NCBI RefSeq assembly: GCF_900114845.1
Contig: NZ_FOUK01000001.1
Coordinates: 1-64,000, forward strand
Direction of reading: 5' to 3'
DNA: 64,000 nt
Origin: Pimelobacter simplex
GTDB lineage: Bacteria; Actinomycetota; Actinomycetes; Propionibacteriales; Nocardioidaceae
The number at the start of each line of letters is the position of its first letter. Position 1 is the first letter of the stretch. Positions 33,006 to 41,770 of this stretch are shown one piece after another. A model generated the notes under the pieces. It was not told where the DNA came from. It was given only the letters and a program-made list of their open reading frames with translations, and made no database searches. The position numbers and the translations under genes are program-made.

Positions 33006-34064
33006 ATGAGCGCACCCCGGTTCGACCGTCCCCTCCGCGTCGTCCAGTGGACGACGGGCAATATCGGCCGGCGGTCGGCGCACGCGATCCTGTCCCGGCC
33101 CGACCTCGAGCTGGTCGGCGTCTACGCCCACGGCGCCGACAAGGTCGGCAGGGACGCAGCCGAGCTGTGCGGCTGGCCCGAGCCGACCGGCGTCCGCGCG
33201 ACCGACGACCTCGCGGCGCTGCTCGCGCTGGAGCCCGACGCCTGCTGCTACAACCCGCTCTGGCCGGACGTCGACACCCTCGTGAGGCTGCTCGAGAACG
33301 GCGTCAACGTCTGCACGAGCGCGGCCTGGATCACCGGCGGCAAGCAGTCCCCGGCCGATCGCGCCCGGATCGAGGACGCCTGCGCCCGTGGCGGCTCCTC
33401 GATCTTCGGCAGCGGTGCCCACCCGGGCATGACCAACCTGGTGGGCATGGTGCTCAGCGGGTCGTGCGAGCACGTGGACGAGGTCCGGATCACCGAGTCG
33501 GTCGACTGCTCGACGTACGAGTCCGCGGGGACCCAGATCGCCATGGGCTTCTCCCAGGACCCGGCCACCCCCGGGCTGGCGGAGTCGGTGCGCCGCGAGA
33601 GCGAGGTGTTCGCCGAGTCCGCAGCGATGATGGCCGACGCGATGGGCGCGAGGCTCGACCGGATGACCTTCGACGTCACCTTCACCGCGGCGACCGGCGA
33701 CTCCGACCTCGGCTTCATGACGATCCCGGAGGGCACGGTGGCCGGCGTGATGGGCTACCACCGCGGCTGGGTGGGGGAGCGCAACGTGGTGAGCGTCGGC
33801 TTCAACTGGACCATGGGCAGCCACGTCGACCCGCCGAAGCCGCTGGCGCACGGCCACGTGATCCAGGTGTTCGGCCGGCCCAACATGCGCACCGTGGTGC
33901 AGTGCCTGCCGCCGAAGGACTGGGCCGAGCCCGGCTACATGGGCCTCGGGATGATCTACACCGCCCTGCCGGTCACCAACGCCGTGCCGTACGTGGTCGC
34001 GGCCGAGCCGGGCATCGTGACGCTCGCGGACCTGCCGCCGATCACCGGGCGGATCCGCGCCTGA
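33006..34064 (+). CDS. Dihydrodipicolinate reductase-like NAD(P)-dependent dehydrogenase
   Basis: 352 residues of the DapB-fold family (also includes 2,4-diaminopentanoate dehydrogenase). The Rossmann start is VVQWTTGNIGRRSAHAIL; later DACCYNPLWPDVDTLVRLLE, GSGAHPGMTNLVGMVL and a central catalytic domain with CSTYESAGTQIAMGF. It is not lysine-pathway DapB, which is shorter and has a different HxxKxD signature. Such DapB-like proteins are found in actinobacterial lipid/sterol catabolism regulons. A KstR-like palindrome on its promoter agrees with a role in sterol or related ring degradation. No other sterol gene is in the window. Confidence 0.78.
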   Translation: MSAPRFDRPLRVVQWTTGNIGRRSAHAILSRPDLELVGVYAHGADKVGRDAAELCGWPEPTGVRATDDLAALLALEPDACCYNPLWPDVDTLVRLLENGVNVCTSAAWITGGKQSPADRARIEDACARGGSSIFGSGAHPGMTNLVGMVLSGSCEHVDEVRITESVDCSTYESAGTQIAMGFSQDPATPGLAESVRRESEVFAESAAMMADAMGARLDRMTFDVTFTAATGDSDLGFMTIPEGTVAGVMGYHRGWVGERNVVSVGFNWTMGSHVDPPKPLAHGHVIQVFGRPNMRTVVQCLPPKDWAEPGYMGLGMIYTALPVTNAVPYVVAAEPGIVTLADLPPITGRIRA

Positions 34065-34112
34065 GGCGCGCACCTCCCGCGATCGGGGCGCGATCGGTCC
34101 TACAGTCCGAAC

Positions 34113-35324
34113 ATGACCGACGACGCTCCCGCGAACGGCACCCCGGACGCTCCGGACCAGCCCGGCGGCGGTCCGCAGCCCGACCAGACCGTCCAGCGCC
34201 CCCGCGACCCCGACCCGGACCTGCCGCCGCCCGGCGCGACCGTGGTGGCGACGGCCCCGGACCCCCAGCCGGCCGGCCAGGGGTACGGCGGTCCGCCGGC
34301 CCCGCCCGGAGCGGGCTTCGACGCGCCCGGACCCGGTGACCCGGGCGCCGCGGCGAAGGCCGGGCGGACCGGGCTCACCGGCGGGCTCGTCGCGCTGGGC
34401 GCGGGGCTGCTGGGTGCGGCGGTGGTCATCTCGCGGGCCCGGAGCCGCTCCGACGGCGACCTCGACTGGTCGAACTTCGGCGTCGGGCTCGGGGCGACGG
34501 CGGTGCTGCTCCTCATCGCGCTCGTCGGCACCGCGACCGCCGGGCGCCGCGAGGGCAGCCGGGCGCGGACCGACCTGGTCACCTGGCCGGGGGTGGTCGG
34601 GATCCTCGGGGTCGCGCTCATGCTCGACGTGGGGATCCACTCCGACGACGAGTGGCTCGGCTACCTCATCGGCGCGGTGATCGTGGTGCTCGCGGCGGCC
34701 GGCTACGCGGCGTCCCGCCGGGCGGCCTTCGCCGTGACCGCGATCGTGGGCCTGGCGATCCTCTACGCCCTCGCGTTCAACGACCTCGTCGCCGACAACC
34801 TCAGCGACGAGAGCACGTCAGTCGTCGTGGGGGCGGCGGTCGCCGTCTTCGTCGTCGCCGTGACCGTCGTCGGCTGGCTGCTGCCGAGCCGCGCGATCAC
34901 CGGCGTCGCGGTCGGCGTGGCCGGCCTGGTCGCCTATGCGGTGATCCTGCTGTCGATGCTGGTGCTGCGCCTGATCGGCGGCTTCTTCGCCGACCTGCCC
35001 TTCGGCTCCGGCCCGATGGGGATGGCGGCGGACGTCGACACGTCCTTCCGGGAGTCCGACGTCTGGTGGACGATCGGCTTCGTGGGGGTCCTCGCGGTCG
35101 GGTGGGCGCTGGCGGCGGTGGTGTCGAACCACTCGGGCTTCGCCCTCCTCGCGCTCGCCGCGCCGATCGTGATCGCGCCGCTGGCCAGCGCGGTCCTCGC
35201 GGTCGAGCACCCGACGTGGTGGGCGGCGGTCCTCGCCGCGAGCGGCGGCGTCCTGCTGCTCGGCGGCGCGGCGGTCGCCCGGCGGCGGGGGCAGGCGCTG
35301 ACCCGCCCGGCGTACGGCGGCTGA
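34113..35324 (+). CDS. Unknown multi-pass membrane protein with Pro/Gly-rich N-terminus
   Basis: 403 residues. Residues 1-85 are a disordered Pro/Gly/Asp-rich tail; then about nine hydrophobic helices follow (e.g. LTGGLVALGAGLLGAAVVIS, ATAVLLLIALVGTATAG, FVVAVTVVGWLLPS, LASAVLAVE). Loops are short, with Asp/Glu-rich segments between. I recognise no family or active-site motif. TACAGT lies 6 bases before ATG 34113, a leaderless pattern. It follows the DapB-like gene on the same strand by 48 bases but appears to have its own promoter. Confidence 0.7.
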   Translation: MTDDAPANGTPDAPDQPGGGPQPDQTVQRPRDPDPDLPPPGATVVATAPDPQPAGQGYGGPPAPPGAGFDAPGPGDPGAAAKAGRTGLTGGLVALGAGLLGAAVVISRARSRSDGDLDWSNFGVGLGATAVLLLIALVGTATAGRREGSRARTDLVTWPGVVGILGVALMLDVGIHSDDEWLGYLIGAVIVVLAAAGYAASRRAAFAVTAIVGLAILYALAFNDLVADNLSDESTSVVVGAAVAVFVVAVTVVGWLLPSRAITGVAVGVAGLVAYAVILLSMLVLRLIGGFFADLPFGSGPMGMAADVDTSFRESDVWWTIGFVGVLAVGWALAAVVSNHSGFALLALAAPIVIAPLASAVLAVEHPTWWAAVLAASGGVLLLGGAAVARRRGQALTRPAYGG

Positions 35325-35395
35325 GGCGGCGCCGGGGGCGACGGCTGAGAGCGGCCGGGGAACTCCCTGTCGGCGTCGGCCGTTAGCGTCCCTCT

Positions 35396-38236
35396 GTGAG
35401 CTTCGTTCCCGTCTCCGGACCAGCGGCCCTGCAGGTCAGAGCGGGTGAGCCGACGACGATCGAGTTCACCGACGCGGCCGGGCGCCGCCGGGTCGCGCTG
35501 CCGGTGGCGGCCGCGCTCCCCGTGCTGAGCCGGGCGCGGGGGGCCGACGACGTCCATCCGAGCGTCGCGCTGATCGGCGGTGCCGCTCTGCTGGGGCTGC
35601 GGCTGGTGGCGGCCGGCAAGGTCGCGCCGGCCTCCGACCCGGTGCCCACCTGGCGGGTCGACGGTCTCGACGAGCGCGACACCGAGGCGGTCGAGCGCCT
35701 CGCCCACGCCCGGGCGTACGACGGCCTGCCGGCCGCCGACGCCGCGGTGCTCGTCCGGCAGGTGCTCGACGCGGTCGCGGCCACGCTGCCCCGGGCGGCG
35801 CCGGCACCGGCGCCGGCGCCGGCGTCCGCACCCGGCACGTCCGCGGCCCGCACACCCGACGACTTCGCCGACCGGGTCCGGCGCCGGCTCGCCGAGCGGG
35901 CGGGCGATCGTCCCGACCGCGGGGCCGACGACGCGGTGCTGCCCGAGCTGGTCAACATCTCGCTGCGGGTCGAGGCCGACGAGGAGGAGCTGATCGCGGG
36001 GGCGGTCCGGATCGTCCTCCAGGTCCACGACGAGCGCGACCCGCTGCACGTGTGCGACGCGGCGCTGCTGTGGACGGCCGGCCCGGCCGAGCACGGCTTC
36101 GGGGGGCGGGCCCGGATCCACGCGAGCATCGCGCTGCGGGCGGCTGCCGACGCGTGGCCCGTGCTCGACAGGTTGCTCGCGCTCGCCGTCCCCGACCAGC
36201 TGACCCTCGACGGCGACGACATCGCGAGCCTGCTCGACCACGTGGGGGCGCTGCGCGACGTCCGGGTCGACGTCCACTGGCCGCGCGCGCTGGGGCCGGA
36301 GCTGACCACCCGCGCCGTCCTCGACCGCCGCAAGGACCAGGGCAGCAAGGACCAGGGCAGCAAGCGCGGCGACGAGCTCCCCCTGCAGGACAGCCCGTTC
36401 TCGACCGAGGGCCTCTTCTCGTTCTCGTGGCAGGTCGCGCTCCACGGCGAGGCGCTGAGCGAGGCCGAGCTGGCCGAGCTGACCTCGGCGGCCAGCCCGA
36501 TCATCAAGCTCCGTGGCGCCTGGACGGTCGTCGACCCGACGACGGCCCGGCGGGCGCGCAAGCGGCTGATCCGCAAGGCGAGCGGGGCGCAGGCGCTGGC
36601 TGCGGCGCTGACCGGGGTGACCGACGTACCGACGAGCGCCGACCAGGAGGCGGTCAGCGCCGAGGTGGTCGTCGGCGCGAGCCTGCTGAAGGTGCGCGAG
36701 CAGGTGCTCGCCGCGGCCACCCGCGACCCGCTCCCCGAGCCGCCCGGCCTCGCCGCCACGCTGCGCGACTACCAGCGCCACGGGCTCACCTGGCTCGCCG
36801 ACCTGACCGGGCTCGGCCTCGGCGCGTGCCTGGCCGACGACATGGGCCTGGGCAAGACGATCACCCTGATCGCGCTCCACCTCCACCGCCGCGCCCAGCC
36901 CGCGACCCGCGAGGGCGCGACGCTGGTCGTGTGCCCGGCGAGCCTGCTCGGCAACTGGGAGGCCGAGATCGAGCGGTTCGCGCCCGGCGTCCCGGTCCGG
37001 CGCTTCCACGGCGGCGCACGCTCGCTCGAGGGTCTCGACAGGCTCGACCAGCGGCTCGACAGGCTCGACCAGCATGGCGGCGGCTTCGTGCTGACGACCT
37101 ACGGCACCCTGCGCCGCGACGTCGCCACCCTGGCCGCGGTCGACTGGGACCTGGTCGTCGCCGACGAGGCCCAGCACGTCAAGAACTCCCGGACGTCGAC
37201 CGCCCGGGCGCTGCGCCAGCTGCCCCACCGGGCGCGCGTCGCGCTCACCGGCACCCCGGTCGAGAACGACCTCACCGAGCTCTGGTCGATCCTCGACTGG
37301 TGCGTGCCGGGTCTGCTCGGCAGCCGGCAGGCGTTCCGCCGGGTGTGGGGCGCGCCGATCGAGTCCGGTGCCGAGCCGACGAAGGCGCGGCAGTTCGCCG
37401 ACCTGATCGGGCCGTTCCTGCTGCGCCGGCGCAAGTCCGACCCGGGCATCGCGCCGGAGCTGCCGCCCAAGACCGAGACCGACCACCTGCTGGGGCTGAC
37501 CCGCGAGCAGGTCGTCCTCTACGAGGCGTTCGTCAAGGACACCATGGAGCGGATCGAGCGTGCCGACGAGGAGACCCGGCGCGGTCTGGTCCTCGCGCTG
37601 CTCACCGGGCTCAAGCAGATCTGCAACCACCCGGCGCAGTTCCTCAAGCAGTCCGGCGCGATCCGGCTGGCCGGCCGCTCCGAGAAGCTCGAGCTCCTCG
37701 ACGAGCTCGTCGCCACCGTGCTGTCCGAGGACGGCGCGGTGCTCGTCTTCACCCAGTACGTCGCGATGGCCCGGCTCATCGAGCAGCACCTCACCGCGGC
37801 GGGCGTGCCGCACCAGTTCCTCCACGGCGGCACGCCGGTCGGTCAGCGCGAGGCGATGGTGCGCCGCTTCCAGGACGGCGCCGTCCCGGTGTTCCTGCTC
37901 TCGCTCAAGGCCGGCGGCACCGGCCTCAACCTGACCCGCGCCGACCACGTCGTCCACGTCGACCGCTGGTGGAACCCGGCCGTCGAGGAGCAGGCGACCG
38001 ACCGCGCCTACCGGATCGGGCAGACCCGCCCGGTCCAGGTGCACCGGATGGTCACCCGCGGCACCATCGAGGAGCGGGTCGCCCAGCTGCTCGACCGCAA
38101 GCGCCAGCTCGCGGACGCCGTCCTCGCGCGCGGCGACGCCGCGCTCACCGAGCTGAGCAACGAGGAGCTGCGCGACCTGGTCACCCTGCGCCGCGAGCAG
38201 CGCGACGCGGCCCTCCTCGCCGAGGACGACGACTGA
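35396..38236 (+). CDS. SNF2/RapA-family DNA translocase (DEAD/DEAH helicase)
   Basis: 946 residues. N-terminal 450 residues are a bacterial SNF2-associated domain; the ATPase follows with Walker A DDMGLGKT (481-488), DEAQ (590-593) in VADEAQHVKNSRT, LTGTPVENDLTELWSILDW, QICNHPAQF, and motif VI QATDRAYRIGQTRPVQVHRM. It uses ATP to track on DNA and remodel protein-DNA complexes. Two low-complexity expansions are visible: KDQGSKDQGSK, a 15-bp tandem duplication at 36332-36361, and LDRLDQRLDRLDQ, an 18-bp duplication at 37034-37072. GTG 35396 has TAGCGT 6 bases upstream. Stop and next start overlap by TGATG. Confidence 0.92.
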   Translation: MSFVPVSGPAALQVRAGEPTTIEFTDAAGRRRVALPVAAALPVLSRARGADDVHPSVALIGGAALLGLRLVAAGKVAPASDPVPTWRVDGLDERDTEAVERLAHARAYDGLPAADAAVLVRQVLDAVAATLPRAAPAPAPAPASAPGTSAARTPDDFADRVRRRLAERAGDRPDRGADDAVLPELVNISLRVEADEEELIAGAVRIVLQVHDERDPLHVCDAALLWTAGPAEHGFGGRARIHASIALRAAADAWPVLDRLLALAVPDQLTLDGDDIASLLDHVGALRDVRVDVHWPRALGPELTTRAVLDRRKDQGSKDQGSKRGDELPLQDSPFSTEGLFSFSWQVALHGEALSEAELAELTSAASPIIKLRGAWTVVDPTTARRARKRLIRKASGAQALAAALTGVTDVPTSADQEAVSAEVVVGASLLKVREQVLAAATRDPLPEPPGLAATLRDYQRHGLTWLADLTGLGLGACLADDMGLGKTITLIALHLHRRAQPATREGATLVVCPASLLGNWEAEIERFAPGVPVRRFHGGARSLEGLDRLDQRLDRLDQHGGGFVLTTYGTLRRDVATLAAVDWDLVVADEAQHVKNSRTSTARALRQLPHRARVALTGTPVENDLTELWSILDWCVPGLLGSRQAFRRVWGAPIESGAEPTKARQFADLIGPFLLRRRKSDPGIAPELPPKTETDHLLGLTREQVVLYEAFVKDTMERIERADEETRRGLVLALLTGLKQICNHPAQFLKQSGAIRLAGRSEKLELLDELVATVLSEDGAVLVFTQYVAMARLIEQHLTAAGVPHQFLHGGTPVGQREAMVRRFQDGAVPVFLLSLKAGGTGLNLTRADHVVHVDRWWNPAVEEQATDRAYRIGQTRPVQVHRMVTRGTIEERVAQLLDRKRQLADAVLARGDAALTELSNEELRDLVTLRREQRDAALLAEDDD

Positions 38237-38931
38237 TGCGCGTCACCTTCGCGCGGCAGACCCAGCCCTCGCGCGGCATCCGGTCCTGGTGGGGCAAGGC
38301 GTGGCAGCGGGCGGTCGAGGAGGCGGCCTACTCCGAGGCCGAGCTGCGCCCGGGCCGCGCCGCTGCCCGGCGCGGTGACGTGGGCGGGATCAGCGTCGAC
38401 AGCGGCAGCCTGCTGGCCGCCGTCCGCGAGGGGGACGACGCGTGGACCGTCGAGGTCGCCGTCCCGACCCTCGACGACGAGACCCGCGCCGCGCTGGTCG
38501 AGGTGATCGCCGCCGAGGCGGGCCGGATCGCCGAGCTGCTCGCCGGCAACCTCCCGCACGACCTGGTCGAGCACGCCGAGGAGGTCGGCGTCGAGCTCCT
38601 GCCCTACGGCGGCGAGCTGGTCGCCACCTGCACGTGCCCGCACTACCTCGCGCCGTGCTCCCACGCGCTCGCGCTGCTCCTCCAGACCGGCTGGCTGGTC
38701 GACGCCGACCCGCTGGTGCTGTTCGCGCTGCGCGGCCTCGACCGCGAGGCGCTCCTCGCCGCCCTGCACGCCCGCACCGCGCCCGTCGTCACGGCCGCCA
38801 CGGTGCCGACCACGGCCACGACCGCCGACCTGGCCGACGACGTCGAGCTCGTCGTCGAGGCGGCGCTGCGGGCCCAGCGGCTGCTGCCGCTGTTCGAGGC
38901 TGGCGCCGAGCTGCCCGAGCCCCTGCTCTGA
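38236..38931 (+). CDS. SWIM zinc finger protein partnered with SNF2 translocase
   Basis: 231 residues. The SWIM motif CTCPHYLAPCSHALALLLQ (CxC...CxH) lies at about residues 134-152, after an N-terminal FARQTQPSRGIRSWWGKAWQRAVEE typical of bacterial SWIM proteins found next to SNF2 genes. ATG at 38236 overlaps the helicase stop, so the products are made together and probably form a complex in which SWIM binds DNA or protein. The C-terminus (VELVVEAALRAQRLLPLFEA) is helical. Physiological role unknown; the conserved pairing suggests genome maintenance or defence. Confidence 0.88.
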   Translation: MRVTFARQTQPSRGIRSWWGKAWQRAVEEAAYSEAELRPGRAAARRGDVGGISVDSGSLLAAVREGDDAWTVEVAVPTLDDETRAALVEVIAAEAGRIAELLAGNLPHDLVEHAEEVGVELLPYGGELVATCTCPHYLAPCSHALALLLQTGWLVDADPLVLFALRGLDREALLAALHARTAPVVTAATVPTTATTADLADDVELVVEAALRAQRLLPLFEAGAELPEPLL

Positions 38932-38947
38932 CGCAAGGCGCCGGCGG

Positions 38948-40552
38948 TCACCAGAAGGGGCCGCGCAGGCGGACCCGCCAGGGGCGCCCGTCGGGGTCGT
39001 GCACGAAGCGGTACAGCAGGCCCGCCAGGGGACGCCGCCAGCGCGGCACCACCGGCTCGGGCAGCCGGCGCAGCCGGCCGGGTGGACGCGGGCCACGCCG
39101 ACCGCCGGCGTGCCAGGCGTCGAGCGCGTCGGCGGCCTCGGTGAGCGTGGTGAACAGCGCGCGCCCGTCGAGCGGTCCGGCCTCGACGTCGGGCGAGCGA
39201 TCGAGGTGCTCGGCGACGAGGGTCGCGCGCAGCCGCGCGGCGTACCCGGTCCCCGCGGGGAGGTCGGCGTCGTCGCGCACCGCCACGGTCAGCTCGGAGT
39301 CGCACGTCCACGAGCGCCGGCAGAAGTTGTCCGAGCCGATGGTGGCCCAGTCGTCGTCGAGCACGCAGACCTTGGCGTGGACGTAGACCGGCGTCCCGGC
39401 GGGGCTCTCCAGGGCGAGGAAGGCGATCCGGTCCGGGGCCACCGCGCGCAGCCGCCGGATGGCCCGCTGCCGGCCCAGCAGCTGCGGGTCGCGGTTCAGC
39501 GCACCCTCCTGGTCCGGGTGCATCGGGAGCACGGCGACGACGTGGAGGTCGGGGGCCCGCTCGAGGGCGTCGGCCAGCACCCGGCTCATCTGGTCGCCCC
39601 ACAGGAACTGGTCCTCGAGGTAGACCAGGGACTGCACCTGGTCGAGCGCCTTGGTGTAGCCGCGCGCCACCGACCGCTCGCCGGCAGGCGCGAAGTCGTA
39701 GGCCCAGCCGATGCCGAGCCGCGGGTAGGTGCGCAGCAGCTGGACGGCGTGGGTGCCCGCCGGCGGGGGCGGCGGTGCCTGCGCCGGCAGCGGCCGGTTG
39801 GACGAGTCGTGGCCGGCCCGGGCGTCGCGGAGCCGGCGGACCGGGTTGCGGGTGGTGGGACTGGTGTCCTCCCAGCGCTCGCGGAAGACGGTCTCGACGT
39901 CGGCGACCGTGGGCCCGTGGAGGGCGACCTGGGCGTCGTGCCAGGGCGGCGTGGCGCCGTACTCGGCGGCGATGTCGATGGCCTGGGGGTCGCCGTGGTG
40001 CGTGCCGTCGTCGCGGCGGCCGTGGCACAGGTCGATGCCGCCGACGAAGGCGACGTCGCGGGCCGGGTCGTCGCGGTGCCGGATCACGACGAACTTCTGG
40101 TGGTGGGCGCCGGCAGGCCGCACGCGCATGTCGAGCTGGACGTCGGCGCCGAGCTCCTGGAGCTGGTCGGCGAGCTCGAGGTGGTCCTCCGCGCTGTAGC
40201 CGAACAGGCCGGTGTGCGAGCGCCAGATGAGCGCCCGGACGTCGGCGCCGCGCCGGATCGCCGCGCCGAGCACCGCGACCAGCTCGCTGCCCGCGGCACC
40301 GGTCAGGCGCTCGTCGCCGTTGCCCTGCCAGTCGGTGAAGAGGACCAGGTCGCCCGGCCCGGTCCGGGCCAGGCAGGCGGCCAGCTCGGCGAAGTACGTC
40401 GCCCCGTGCACCAGCGGCGTCGCCCGGTTGCCGAGCGACCAGGCGGTGGCGCCGGGCTTGCCGGCGTCGAGCACGGTGTGCCGGTTGCCCCGCTCGACCG
40501 AGCTGAGGAACCAGGAGGCATGGTCGCCGTGCACCCCGGTAGACAACACCAT
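38948..40552 (-). CDS. Phospholipase D-family protein
   Basis: 534 residues with two HKD motifs: HHQKFVVIRHRDDPARD, followed by VAFVGGIDLCHGR, and HAKVCVLDDDWATIGSDNF. Both show the H-x-K-x4-D pattern or a close variant, so a phosphatidyl-transferase or phosphodiesterase mechanism is likely. There is no signal peptide, and the size resembles PLD-like proteins of actinobacteria with DLVLFTDWQGNGDE near the N-terminus. Substrate may be phospholipid or another phosphodiester. Start ATG 40552; a GTG downstream near 40534 is an alternative. It follows the TetR gene on the same strand by 7 bases, so the two are probably an operon. Confidence 0.85.
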   Translation of the reverse strand: MVLSTGVHGDHASWFLSSVERGNRHTVLDAGKPGATAWSLGNRATPLVHGATYFAELAACLARTGPGDLVLFTDWQGNGDERLTGAAGSELVAVLGAAIRRGADVRALIWRSHTGLFGYSAEDHLELADQLQELGADVQLDMRVRPAGAHHQKFVVIRHRDDPARDVAFVGGIDLCHGRRDDGTHHGDPQAIDIAAEYGATPPWHDAQVALHGPTVADVETVFRERWEDTSPTTRNPVRRLRDARAGHDSSNRPLPAQAPPPPPAGTHAVQLLRTYPRLGIGWAYDFAPAGERSVARGYTKALDQVQSLVYLEDQFLWGDQMSRVLADALERAPDLHVVAVLPMHPDQEGALNRDPQLLGRQRAIRRLRAVAPDRIAFLALESPAGTPVYVHAKVCVLDDDWATIGSDNFCRRSWTCDSELTVAVRDDADLPAGTGYAARLRATLVAEHLDRSPDVEAGPLDGRALFTTLTEAADALDAWHAGGRRGPRPPGRLRRLPEPVVPRWRRPLAGLLYRFVHDPDGRPWRVRLRGPFW

Positions 40553-40559
40553 CGGTGGT

Positions 40560-41162
40560 TCAGGGTCGGCGCGGGGGTTCGGTCGCGAGCGCGTCGAGGT
40601 GGTCGGCGAGCGCCCGGACGGCGGCCGGGCGGCGCGCGGCGTCCTGCATGGCGTGCAGGGCCAGCCCGTCGACCAGCGCGTGCAGGGCGACCGCCTCGCG
40701 CGCGAGATCGCGGCGCCCGGCGACGAGTCCGGCCTCGCGCAGCTCGTGGAGGCAGCGCCGGCACAGCCCGGCGATCGCGTCGTGGGCGGCGTCCGAGAGC
40801 GCGGTCAGCTCGGCGTGGCGCGGGCCCTCGGCCATCAGCGCCAGGTGGACGCGCATCTCGACGGTGCGCTCGTCGTCGAGGGGGAGCAGCTCGTGGAGGG
40901 CGCCGTCGACCCGGCGGCGCGGGTCGGGCTCGGCATCGTGCCGGGCGACCCGGGCGGCCGCGCGCTCGTGGGCCAGGCCCATCGCGAAGGCGAGGAGCTC
41001 GGCCTTGGTCGGGAAGCTGTGCCGCAGCGAGCCGAGCACCAGACCGGCCTCGGCAGCGACCGTGCGCAACGACACCGCGCCGACCCCTTCGCGCAGGACG
41101 AGGCGCCACACGGCCTCGCCGATCCGGGCGCGCCGCGCCTCGTGGTCGATCGTCCGGGGCAC
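40560..41162 (-). CDS. TetR family regulator (BetI-like C-terminus)
   Basis: 200 residues from GTG 41162. HTH: IGEAVWRLVLREGVGAVSLR then VAAEAGLVLGSLRHSFPTKAELLAF, a typical TetR fold with the LRHSFPTK variant seen in BetI-like regulators. TAATAT lies 7 bases upstream (leaderless). A TTAGCAC-N4-GTGCTAA dyad covers this -10 and that of the divergent membrane-protein gene, so autorepression and control of both the phospholipase operon and the divergent gene are likely (inference). The C-terminal ligand domain resembles the TetR_C_6 group. Confidence 0.85.
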   Translation of the reverse strand: MPRTIDHEARRARIGEAVWRLVLREGVGAVSLRTVAAEAGLVLGSLRHSFPTKAELLAFAMGLAHERAAARVARHDAEPDPRRRVDGALHELLPLDDERTVEMRVHLALMAEGPRHAELTALSDAAHDAIAGLCRRCLHELREAGLVAGRRDLAREAVALHALVDGLALHAMQDAARRPAAVRALADHLDALATEPPRRP

Positions 41163-41169
41163 GAGGGCG

Positions 41170-41193
41170 ATATTAGCACGACTGTGCTAACGT
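41170..41193. promoter_or_regulatory. Paired leaderless promoters sharing one TetR operator
   Basis: TTAGCAC (41173-41179), GACT, GTGCTAA (41184-41190) form a perfect 7+7 dyad. Its two ends overlap a minus-strand TAATAT (41170-41175), 7 bases before the tetR GTG, and a plus-strand TAACGT (41188-41193), 7 bases before the GTG at 41201. One bound TetR dimer would cover both -10 boxes. Confidence 0.68.
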
Positions 41194-41200
41194 CAATCGG

Positions 41201-41770
41201 GTGTTCGTCGCCGCCTTCATCGCCGCCTCCGAGATCGGGCTCTGGGTGCTGCTCGGGCTCGGCCTGGCCTTGCGCTACGTCTTCCGCCGGCGCCGGGCGA
41301 GCACGGTCACGCTCGCGCTCATCCCGGTCCTCGACGCGCTGCTGGTCGGCGCGGTCGCGCTCGACCTGCACCGCGGCGCCGAGGCCGGGACGACGCACGG
41401 CATCGCCGGGCTCTACCTCGGCTTCTCGCTCGCCTTCGGTCCTGCGATCGTGCGCTGGGCCGACGTCCGGTTCGCCCACCGCTTCGCCGGCGGGCCGGCC
41501 CCGGTCAAGCTGCCCAAGCACGGCCCCGAGCGGCTGGCCGCGCTGTGGCGCGAGTGGTTCCGCGTCGTCCTCGCCGCCGCGATCGCCTCGGTCGTGATGC
41601 TCGGCCTGGTCGTGCTCGTCGCCGACGACAGCCAGGACCCCGCCCTGATCTCCTGGATCCGCCCGCCCTGGACGCTCGTCGGCCTCTGGCTCGTCTTCGG
41701 ACCCGTCTGGGAGCTGCTCACGCCTCGTCAGCGCACGCCGACCGAGAGCGAGCGCAGCTCGTCCTGGTAG
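41201..41770 (+). CDS. Unknown five-helix membrane protein
   Basis: 189 residues from GTG 41201. About five transmembrane helices: FVAAFIAASEIGLWVLLGLG, TVTLALIPVLDALLVGAVAL, GIAGLYLGFSLAFGPAIV, VVLAAAIASVVMLGLVVLVA and WTLVGLWLVFGPVWELL. Charged loop residues between helices 3 and 4 (RWADVRFAHRF) face the cytoplasm. I recognise no specific function. It shares a single operator with the divergent TetR gene. Its 3' end overlaps the convergent PaaX-type gene by 43 bases; the hydrophilic C-terminal tail lies in that overlap. Confidence 0.7.
   Translation: MFVAAFIAASEIGLWVLLGLGLALRYVFRRRRASTVTLALIPVLDALLVGAVALDLHRGAEAGTTHGIAGLYLGFSLAFGPAIVRWADVRFAHRFAGGPAPVKLPKHGPERLAALWREWFRVVLAAAIASVVMLGLVVLVADDSQDPALISWIRPPWTLVGLWLVFGPVWELLTPRQRTPTESERSSSW

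Noticed and set aside
30750..34640. 1296-codon open frame on the minus strand
   Set aside because: It is antisense to the RecQ and DapB-like genes and lacks stops only because of GC-rich codon structure; no domain or signal reads sensibly.
34934..38044. 1036-codon minus-strand open frame
   Set aside because: Shadow of the SNF2 gene in another frame; the translation is a low-complexity Arg/Gly/Asp mix with no motif.
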